Positions 21,503 to 30,655 of a stretch of DNA of 64,000 nt are shown here, one piece after another. The translations under genes were made by a program, and so were the position numbers. Under the pieces are notes generated by a model. The model had not been told where the DNA came from. It worked only from the letters and a program-made list of their open reading frames with translations, and did no database searches. Position 1 is the first letter of the stretch, and each line of letters opens with the position of its first letter. This DNA is from Microstegium vimineum (lineage: Eukaryota > Streptophyta > Magnoliopsida > Poales > Poaceae). The stretch is from contig CM039129.1 of the NCBI GenBank assembly GCA_022036555.1, positions 42,435,827-42,499,826 on the forward strand. The letters run 5' to 3'.

Positions 21503-24500
21503 TGTAACACCCAAATTTTGGTTTGAATTTTAAATAATAGAAAATGATTTAATTATAGAATTGTGTGAGCATTTCATTTAGTGGATTATTAAAATTCTTG
21601 CAAATAAAACTTATTCTAGTTTAGAAACATGTTGTGCATTCATGCAGTTGCATAAATTTTGTTGTGGTGTTTGAGTTTGCAAAACCAGTTTTCAAATGAA
21701 TTCAAATTGATTTGAAAACAAATTTGAAAAAAAAAAGAAATAAAAGAAAAAGGAAAACATTTTTCCTTTCCGAATCTGGCCCAGCCCACCTCTCTTTCTC
21801 CCTCCCTCACTCTTTCTTCGGCGCGGCCCAGCAGGGAACCGGCCCAGCCCGAGCTCCATCACCCTCCCCCTCTCACTGACACCGCAGGGTCCACATGTCG
21901 GCGCCAACTCCCTGTCTCTGCTCTCTCTTTCTCTCTCTTCCGGGTGGGACCCATCTGTCGGCGCCGCCCAACCCTCTCTTCTCTTCATCTAACTCGCTGA
22001 CTGGATGTCCCCACCTGTCGGCTCTTTCTTCTCCCTCCCCTCTGCTTCACGGGACGCCGAGCGCCGTAACCGCCGCGACGCGCACGCCGCTCTGCTCGTT
22101 CGTGAACGTGCGCAGACACGTGGAGAGCGGGAACCGCCCACCCGCTCCTTATCCTCTCCCTCGCTGCTGTCTGGTCCCACGGGTCAGCACCGTCGCCCTC
22201 CCTCCGCCGAGTTCGGATGCCGCGTATGCGTCGCAGACGGCAACCGCGCGTGCCCCGTCCCACTCCCCGCACTTCGGCCACGATGCCGCAACGGCACCGC
22301 GCGTCCCGCGCCTCTGCTCTACGTTATAAAGCCGAGTGCCGCGTCCCTGTTGTTCCCCTTTCCCATCTGAACTCCCCGAGCCGTCGTCGCCGCTGTGGTC
22401 GCAAGGAAACCGCGCCGGAGCCGCAATCCGTCTCGGTGAGCTCTGTTGCGTAACCGCGAACTCCCCGTGAATCTCCTGAGTCTAATTTCTCTCTTTGTCG
22501 TCGCTCTGGTGGGCACAGAACGTCGACGCCGCGAACGCAGAGCTCTCGGACGCCGCCGCGACGCCGACCGCTGTTCCACGTCGACACGCCGCACCGAGCC
22601 ACCTCCATCTTCCAAACCACCTCGGTGAGCTTCGCCATCGCCCCCTCTACCTCCCCGTCCGCTTAATTCGGTCAATTAGACCCTGTATGCGCTGCTCCAC
22701 TGCACACCGAGATCGTCGGCAATGGCGCCGCCGTGGTCAGCCGACTCTGGTAGCGTTCAGCCGCGTCCGAGCACCTCACGAGCACCGCATTGACACACCG
22801 CACGTCTCTAGGCCTTCAATTTGATCTCTACGGCACTGATTCGACCTGCCCGCACGCACAGATCGCGTTCGGTCATGGCGCCGCCGCGGACCTCCCTGTT
22901 CCGGCGTAGCTCCGCTCCTTTTGGGCTCTCTGTTACACTCGCACGAGCGTGTAGTTTGTTTCTGTGCAATTGGTTGAACTTGCGGCACTCGGAAGAATCC
23001 TCCCCGCGCTCGCCGGCGAGCCAGAGCCGCCGGGATCCATGGCGCCGTCGCTGCTTGCCTCCCCGCGTTCAACCGAGCACACCACGGGCTTCACCTCGTC
23101 CCCCTCTCTCTTCCCATGCCATCGGCGTTCGAAATGGACGCCGGACGAGCCTTTCCGGTGGAACTCCGGCGAGCTCGGCGTTCGGTAGTCATGGCGCCGC
23201 CGCGTCGTCTCTGCTCCGGCCACCGTTCCCTCTCTCTCTCTCTTGGATCTGTTCTGCGCCGTTGGATCGGGTCTGTGCGGTCAGGATTAGAACCCCGAAG
23301 GGGTATGAACCCCGGTCCACGGTGGACCGGTGGACCGCAGCACATGCTCAGGTGCACGCACTGTGCCGTGGACCGCCCTATCCCGAGCCGCCGCGTGGCA
23401 GGTCAGTTGACCCCGCGTCGCAGCGTTTGCGCAATTCCGAGAATACGCTTTCCCAGTCAAGACACGTATTCTTTCTCGGTTTAATCTAAAAATGGAAATT
23501 TCCTATTTACAGTTTTGCCACTGCATTAAATTGTTTATAAAATCTTCATTTTAACTCCGATTTGGACGATTCGAGTTGCGTTAGGTTCGTAATGAAATTC
23601 TCTACATGTTAAAACACCTGTCGCTCATGTTTGAATTATTTATTTTCCATGATAATTCAAATACTAAAAATGCTCCTAGAGAACCAGTTAAATTCATATC
23701 TTTTGCGTTTTAAATCCGATTTTCGTGAAATTCGTGTTGAAATAATCGTAGCAATGCGTAGTATCTTTTTATAAACCTTTTAACTCTGTTTATTGTTATT
23801 GGTGTACTGTTCTAATGATAGTCTTGTTTGATTTGTATGTATGAAATTGGAATGTGTGTTGTTGCAATGTCGTGATCGAGTTCAGGCAGTGAGGAGTTTG
23901 TTGGTGATCAAGAGTTCTTTGATCAGGAGAGTTTTGACCAGCAGGACTTTGAGAACCAAGGCAAGTATAGCATGGGACTTTCCTTGTTATCCTATTCTCT
24001 ATAATTATCATTTCATGTGCATGTGTTAATTTGATACCCGTAGTTAATTCCCTAGAGTTGAAACCCTTTACCTTGATTCCTATGGGTTATGCATATGGAT
24101 AGATGGCTAGTGCTTTACATAAACGAATACTTGATCCCTGCCAAAGGTTAAAATGCTATGAATGAATTGGTGATCTTGTTATGGCAACTGGAACATAACC
24201 CTTTTAATAACTCACTGTTGGCAAAAGCTGGGACTGACAGTGCTTCCGTGGGAGCTACATGGCTCTGGCTTTAACTTAGTAGTAGGCTCTTTTCTAGCTC
24301 GTTAGCGGTTACCCGAAAGGGCGCATTAGGCTCTTGCCGAGCTGGTTATAGTGCGGCCTCTGTCCGAGTTTGAGCGTAGGCTGCGGGTCGTTATGCTACT
24401 CGGAAGGGGAGCTCTATCGCCCCTTGCCAATCCTAGCGGCCCTAATCTTGTTAGACGAGATACTATGAAAGGTTTCATAGTGAACCCCGCCCACTCACCT

Positions 24501-25169
24501 TGGCAGTGTTATGGGAGTAATTAACCCGGGCAATCGGGGCATCACGACTCACGGGTAAAGTTGCACAACCTCTGCAGAGTGTTAAAACTGATATATCAGC
24601 CGTGCTCACGGTCACGAGCGGCCCGGAAAACCGACGGATTAATTAATTAACTCGACCAACATTTATGTTCCTGTTGTCACCACTTTTATGATGATGGTTA
24701 TGATTCTTTAAACTTTGGCAGTGGTATAAGTGGGATAATTTGGGGCTTAAGCATAACCTGACAATACTTGCTAATAAAACTTTGACCAACTAAAAGTGCT
24801 AAATGCAGTAAGCCAGTGTCAGCCTTTTGAGCTTCATAACCCCATGTTATACTGCTGAGTACGAGTGTACTCACGCTTGTTTTCTTTTCAATTTTGGATA
24901 AAAATCCCGGATGGGTAACAGAAGCAGGAGGCTATGAAGAGTTCCCTGAAGACTTCTAGGCTTGGTCAACCAGTTGACCTTTCCCTGTGGAATGGAGCCA
25001 CAAGAGCTAGTTTATCTTACTTGTTTTATTTATTCTTGTAATGGATATATGTTCGATATGTATTAAACTCTGTGATGGTACTCTGTAATTTGTGAACTTA
25101 TGTGTGGTTTATTCCTGGGCACACATAATGTTATGCATCCTATTTCGTCCTTGAAATTTGGGTGTGACA
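21503..25169 (+). repeat. 3' LTR of the Gypsy element
   Basis: 3667 bp. It contains the 107 bp (about 21737-21845, A-rich then C/T-rich) that are absent from the 5' LTR. Hundreds of bases on either side of the indels show no difference to the 5' LTR in my reading. Confidence 0.95.
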
Positions 25170-25174
25170 AGCCC

Positions 25175-25739
25175 TTCATAATTGGCATCATTTTTCATAC
25201 AGTGCACTAAACAAAAGAAAATTACATTCTAATTGGTCAATGCAATTATGTGCACTAAGATTTTAAATTTACCGTCCTGGGTATAAAACTCTAGCAATTA
25301 TTCATATTTTTTTCTGTTTTACCTTTCATTATACATGATACACTGCTAAATAAAGGTATAGTAGACTGCATAAAAGTGAGAAAATGTAACAACTAATTTT
25401 ACTTAATAGAAACAAGGATATAAAGGACCATTTATTCCCATTTGCAACAGCTCTGCACCTTTATCTATACTTATATATCTACAGTTCCATAAGAGAGAAA
25501 GATAAAATCATTACTCTTTATATTATCCAGTACTACAGATAATAGAAGGAGCACAAGTAAATCTATCAAACCTGAACCACCAATAGATATTATCCAGTGC
25601 CATGTGTAGTAATTGGTACTCCCTCAATGTCAATGTACCACCAAACAGCTTCAGTGATGGTATGGACTAACCAGATGTATATCAGCACTCTATATCTGAA
25701 ACTGCATATGTGATAGCCATATGAACTGCAGAATAGCAG
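25175..25739. other. Continuation of the sequence interrupted by the Gypsy element
   Basis: AT-rich, no gene recognised. It was contiguous with the sequence before 11630 until the insertion, so it probably belongs to the Helitron that ends at 10503. Confidence 0.4.
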
Positions 25740-26540
25740 TCACGCCCTTATGTGACTACCACTGAATGACTGCACTGATCTTAGGCACAGCTCAAAAATC
25801 TCAGTGAGCAAAATGTACTTGTGCAGTGAACAACTCAGCTGCACATATGCCGGATCACAACTAAAGGCCTGCCATAAGCTGAAGTACAACTGATATATGG
25901 TCATGACCATAAAGGTATTGTCCTTTATAGGGCTTGGCCATGGTTGTTTGTGCTGCACAACATCCAAAAAATCGCTGAATGGGCAGCCATGATGTCATCT
26001 GGACCTCCATGATCAACACTAATAGATTCCCATTAGAGAGGAAGCCGTCAACGAAATCGCCCCTGTGCTAGCCTCAGCAATAACCAATAGATCAACACCT
26101 TCAGTAATCACAACATCCTTGTTTCTATAGCTGTCCAGAATTCTATCGTCACCATCACAAAGTATGGCTTGACTGAAGTTATGCACAACCTGAAGCACGT
26201 TGGACTGAAATGTAACAACTGAATTTGCACTAGTACTAACAGAGCACCTCCAACTGAATTTGCAAGAGCTCCCCTGATAACGTTGAGTGAGGAATGGAGC
26301 TTGCAATTGTATCCAAGAAGCACTCCAAGCTTCTCTGGAAAACCAAAGATCTACAAAGGAATAATGCGACATCATCGCTAACTTCAGATGGTAGGTTTGC
26401 AGATTGTCATCTCTGCAAAACACTTTGAATACCTTTGTGAGCACCAACACTGGATTCCAGCACTCTGCAAATGGCTCCAAGGTGAAGTGGCGATTCATCT
26501 GAAGCATAACAGACCATACTAAGTGCATCGCTACACCTCC
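25740..26540 (-). pseudogene. Captured gene fragments, identity unknown
   Basis: Minus-strand reading gives segments with protein-like composition. One, near 26190-26540 and broken by stops, reads about as SMVCYASDESPLHLGAICR and SEVSDDVALFLCRSLVFQRS in one frame. Another at 25740-25967 contains YFSLWQAFSCDPAYVQLSC and ILLTEIFELCLRSVQSF. They look like exons of a helical-repeat host protein, but I cannot name it. The orientation equals that of the Helitron whose 3' end is at 10503, so capture by that element is a reasonable inference. Confidence 0.45.
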
Positions 26541-26569
26541 AGGATCCCAAAGTGCATCATTTGAATTAA

Positions 26570-26694
26570 TTAATTTATTGCTTCAAAATGGTTTTTAAAA
26601 TTTTGCTTTGCGGAGTAAAAAAAACACTTGTCAAAAAGCTCTTTGCCGAGTGTAAAAGACTTTGCACTCGGCAAAGAGCCGGTTTCCAGTAGTG
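26570..26694. mobile_element. CACTA transposon terminus with TTTGCCGAGTG subterminal repeats
   Basis: Ends 'ccggtttccagtagtg' at 26694, i.e. CACTACTGGAAACCGG on the other strand. Just inside is the inverted motif 'tttgccgagtg' and 'cactcggcaaa'. This is a common grass CACTA family. Its other terminus is not in the window. The same subterminal motif occurs at 59960-60345 and 62895-63010. Confidence 0.65.
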
Positions 26695-26799
26695 ACTGAG
26701 TGGGCAATTCGGTGACCGGCCGGCTTCCGGCTGGCCAAGCCGGCCATCGGATTACCGCAGCGGGTGACGGAGTGGCCCGGGCAAATGAACCGTGGCGTA

Positions 26800-27304
26800 G
26801 TGTTTGGCGTGTCATTGCATATTAATTATCTAGCTAGGAAACTTAGTAACACCAAATTATATAACGCTATATGCGCATAGAACACGATGACCAACGCACA
26901 TCTGGCGCCTTTGACATTGTCCAGCTGCACGGCCGGCCGGCCGGCCAATAGGTGATATATATTTTGTAATAATGTGTTGCATTGGCCGCTTTCTCTATCT
27001 CCATCGCTGCTTTGCAATTGCCTTGCATCAGCCATCAGGGAAGGATGAGCTAGCATGCCAGCGCGCAGCAGCAAGTAGTACCATGTCGTGATTTGCATCG
27101 CATTGCGCACTCCGTGCCAGCAAGTCGTGATTTCTCCAATAACCATCCTTTTGCATGCTTGCGAGGTTACAAATTTCATCGCGTCGGTCGTGACGCTTAT
27201 TTGTGGGGTGACGCGTCCTCCTCCTCCGTGTATATATGCGTGCACTGGCTATGACGACTCATCATATGGATGTACGTAGCAGTATTGCACTAGCTACCAG
27301 CACA
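26800..27304 (+). promoter_or_regulatory. Promoter of broken protease unit 2
   Basis: Aligned with the promoters of units 1 and 3: 'acatctggcgc', 'ggccggccgg', 'tcgctgctttgcaattg', 'cgtgatttctccaataa', 'ttgcatgcttgcgaggtta' and the intact dyad 'gcgtcggtcgtgacgc' (27181-27196), with TATA-like 'tatatatg' near 27231. Confidence 0.7.
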
Positions 27305-27570
27305 ATGACTCCCTCCTCCTCCATTGCTTCTTTGTTCTTGCTTCTGCTTCTGCTTCTTCTCCCTGCTCAACATGGCGCCTCATCCCTGCATACAAGCTAG
27401 CTAGGGTCCAGACAAGCTAGCTTTCTTCTAAGACACCTGCAGGCAGGTTATCTGGCAACTCACAGCAGGCCTCCACGGTGCCTAGCTACTGCAACCACCT
27501 GATCGTCCGATCCATTGCAACTGTAATATGCTATTTTTGCTATTGGCTTTATTTTTCACTAACAATTCCA
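27305..27570 (+). pseudogene. Protease unit 2 remnant: broken exon 1 and intron start
   Basis: The ATG at 27305 opens a signal peptide (MTPSSSIASLFLLLLLLLLP...HGASS) nearly identical to those of units 3 and 4. A TAG then stops it after 31 codons, at 27398-27400, where the paralogues read SYKLGSRQ. Degraded exon-1 sequence continues ('ctggcaactcacagcagg', 'ctccacggtgcct'), and 27530-27570 aligns with the unit 3 intron. The catalytic exon 2 is missing; a LINE fragment and then a worn LTR element follow instead. Confidence 0.8.
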
Positions 27571-27883
27571 AAGGAATTTATATCTTTTTTTCTTTTTTTC
27601 GCGATCGTGCCTTAGCACATTTTTCATTAAGCAGAGATAGAATTTGTTACATCTTAATTAAGCTGGCCACGATAATCCACCGATTACCGAGACGAGCGAC
27701 CAAAGATACACGTGGTTGTGATTACATAGTAATATTTTACGACAAACCAACTAAACACAAGGCCTAAAATTAAACTCCTCGCCGTCAAACCTGACCATAT
27801 CAAGGTTCATGGCCACCGGGTCAAAACCACCTGAAAACAGCACCTGCAGTGCCTCCTGCTCTAATATCAAGGAATTTATATCT
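27571..27883 (-). mobile_element. 5'-truncated LINE with 15-bp target duplication
   Basis: The direct repeats 'aaggaatttatatct' at 27571-27585 and 27869-27883 flank 283 bp that begin with T-rich sequence (poly(A) on the minus strand) and 'gcacatttttcattaag', the style of grass LINE 3' ends. The unit 3 intron at about 30975-31010 carries the uninterrupted counterpart ('ccaaagaaatctatatctta'), an empty site. Confidence 0.82.
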
Positions 27884-27904
27884 TATATTATCTGTTCTAA
27901 TATC

Positions 27905-30287
27905 TTATATCAGATGTTAATGATGGTCTAGTTTCTAACTGTCGATTGGTGTGGAGAGACACGTAGAGTAAATTAGACACTTAGACAGCTAGAACCTTCC
28001 CAAGTGTGTACACCAAGGCGCTTGGGTCCGGTTTCCTTGGCCTGGTTTTCTCTGAGGCATCCGGACCCTATGAACATTGAGTGTCCAGACCTATATCGAC
28101 TCAGTCGAGTTGGTACCGTCCAAACCATGCTGAGGGCCCAGACCCTCGAACGGTCGACTCTGACATAGTGTTGTCACTGTGCCTCCTGTGAGAGTGGAAC
28201 CGAGGGGTGTTGGTCTAGACCACCCCTTGGGTCTGTGCGAAGCACCCACAGAAACTTGTACTTGTTTGAGTGGCTAGTGGCTTGTGTGGAGGTATTTATA
28301 ATTCTCTAACTCGTCTATTTTAGCTCTCTTGCCCATTTATTTATCTAAATAAACATATTGGAGAGTAAGGGAGTGCAAGAGCCTAGCGAGAAGATTGTGA
28401 TTTGATAATCCAAGATTAAGGACCCCATTAGTGTATAGGTAGCAGCAAGTGTGGAACCACCTTCCTCATTAGCCATGTTTGTTGTTTGGGGCAAGTTAGA
28501 GTTTGTGCTTGTTACTCTCGGTGCTTCGCATCACCTAGATCGCGTTCCTCCCTAAATACTTTGAGCAATTACTTTTGAGCTTTTACATTCTTATATTTAC
28601 TTACTAGTAGGTTGGTCCCTCAGCGACAACATGGCTTTTGTGACTCCATTTATACATTCCAGCAGACTTAGAGTCAGGGTCAATAGTTCTTTGGTTTATT
28701 TGTCTCTCCCAGTTTCTAGTTTCACACCTCTTTTCTTCTCTAGTTCTAGGACAGGCACAGTGGTTCACACCTTGCACTGGCAGTAGACAACCTTAGGTTT
28801 TACACCCCGTTAGTCTGAGTTGTGTTATTGACTGATACTGGAGTTGCATAGAGTTTATATGCGACGCTTAGTGAACTCACAGGTGCCCCACACTTCTACA
28901 TTAGGTCATTACAGCCTCCATTAGTCACTCCTACACACCTGACTTTCTTGAGATAGCGACAACAACAACAGTGGCTTGTACTACTACACGTGTTGAGTTA
29001 GTGATAGAGCCATAGAGTTAGGCCTCAATTTTGAGTCGTAGCAGGAAGACAAAGTCACTGAGTCCACAGAGCAGACCCAGACTACTTCAGTTTCACCTAT
29101 AGAGACACTCATACATTGACTTGACTCGGTTTGAGATTGCTCAGCACACCTCAGCACTTGACTCGTCTGCTCCTGTCATGTCAACCGACCCTTAGGTTTT
29201 TGCAACCGCCCCTTAGGTTTTGGTGCTTCACGACAAAGGTGAGAGGGTCGAGTATGTTAGAATTAGAGGGGCGATGTGAGATGGAATCATTCTTTGTTAT
29301 ACTTCATGCATTCACGTCTACTTTCGTGCATTGCATTATCTGTGTTCTTGCATTGTGATATATGTGTGATGAGATTTTTGTGACATTTGTGCTCTCTACT
29401 TCCTTATATTTATGTCATGCACTTGTTTATGCTCATGTATATATTATTATTCCGCATTTTACTGCCATTTATATGAGCACATTATTTTTTACTCACGCTT
29501 AATTCATATCTCTTGAGGTCATATGTTGGCTCAGGTTGTATAAGCATGCCTAGCCCTTTTGTTCTTAATGTCTCATGCTTACATAAACCAAATATGTTGA
29601 AAACCTTACCCATCTCTTCTATACACATACTTGAGGTTATGTTGCCATCAATCACCAAAAAAGGGAGAGATATTGAAAGCATCTTTGACCATAGTGGGTT
29701 TTAGTGATTAATGACAACATAAGATTATTGTTACTAACATATATTTTTGTAGAGGTAATTTGAGTTCGATCACAATAATGGAGATTGTTTGGGCAATCCA
29801 TGGTTTTCATGCCCTTATCGATGGCATTCGTTTTGGTTTTCAAAGGATGGATGAAAAGGTTAAGGACGGTTTAGTTTTAAGTGTCAGTTTGCTTTGAGAG
29901 ACACCATAGAGTAGATTATACACATAGATAAATTTCCTCTTTGTTGGAACCTATGTACCTTGCCGAGGTTCAAAGTGTCCGAACCAAGGCGCTTGGGTGC
30001 CGTTGCCTAGGGTTTGCTCAGAGGTTTCTAGACCCTGTGAACGGTGAGCGTCCAGACCAATGCGATGAGGGTAAGGAGCTATGCAGAGAGGTTCCAGCTG
30101 AGATGGAATTTGTGTCTCGGTCCAGTTGGTAGCGTCAGGACAATGGTGAGGGCTCAGACCCTCCAACAGTGGACTCTGCCATAGTGCCAGCACTGTGCCT
30201 CCTGTGAGTCAGACTGAGGGTTGTTGGTCCGGACCACCCCTTGGATTCGGTCTAAAGCACCCGTAGAAAGTTGTACTTTGTTCAAAT
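27905..30287 (+). mobile_element. Degenerate LTR retrotransposon remnant, class uncertain
   Basis: A block at about 27917-28285 is repeated, diverged, at about 29850-30287. Shared points are 'gagagacac', 'aaccaaggcgcttgggt', 'ctgtgcctcctgtgag', 'tggtc..gaccaccccttgg' and 'aagttgtactt'. Before the right copy is a purine tract (29657-29668, 'aaaagggagaga'), as at a 3' LTR. The interior has no RT or integrase. The left copy lacks its beginning and the right copy its end, where unit 3 promoter sequence starts. The style recalls Sirevirus-like Copia elements, but that is an impression only. Confidence 0.5.
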
Positions 30288-30289
30288 GT

Positions 30290-30655
30290 AAAACATGCAC
30301 ATAGAATTCAACTACCAACATCTGGCGCATTTGTCATTGTTCTGCACGGCCGGCTGGGCAATTGGTGGTGATAGAGTTTTGTTTGTTGCACTGGACGCTT
30401 TGTCTAGCTCGATCCCTGCTTTGCAATTGAATTGCATCGGCCGGCCGGGGGAGAGGAGCATGCCAGCACTAAGTAACGCAAGTCGTGTAATTTCCAATAA
30501 TCATCATTTGCATGCTTCCGAGGTTACAAATTTCATCGCGTCAGTCGTAACGCAGTAATTGTGAGGTGTGATTACCCCACGTCGTCCTCCTCTGTATATA
30601 TACGTGCACACGCTACGGCTCATGAATATGTGTACGTAGCAGTACTACTAGCACA
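30290..30655 (+). promoter_or_regulatory. Promoter of protease unit 3
   Basis: Carries the array-conserved order 'acatctggcgcatttg', 'ccaataatcatcatttgc', 'atgcttccgaggttacaaa', and the dyad as 'gcgtcagtcgtaacgc' with two base changes. TATA-like 'tatatata' lies near 30595. Confidence 0.7.

Larger units (their letters stand above)
11635..25169 (+). mobile_element. Ty3/Gypsy LTR retrotransposon, chromovirus (Tekay/Del-like), young
   Basis: The element is 13.5 kb with target duplication AGCCC at 11630-11634 and 25170-25174. LTRs are 3560 and 3667 bp with TGTAACACCC...GGGTGTGACA ends. Internal order is PBS, an extra ORF, gag, protease, RT, RNase H, integrase, chromodomain-like tail, PPT. RT before integrase places it in Ty3/Gypsy, and the C-terminal chromodomain-like segment with long LTRs suggests the Tekay/Del lineage. 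I see only a 107-bp deletion and two 1-bp indels between the LTRs, so insertion was recent. It seems disabled by a frameshift at the protease/RT junction, and the extra ORF is also shifted. Confidence 0.95.

Noticed and set aside
9721..26694. A single CACTA element spanning the whole interval
   Set aside because: The termini (cactatggcag versus cactactggaa), subterminal motifs and flanking triplets do not match.
29941..30193. Open frames on both strands
   Set aside because: They fall in the worn LTR copy and show no protein-like pattern.
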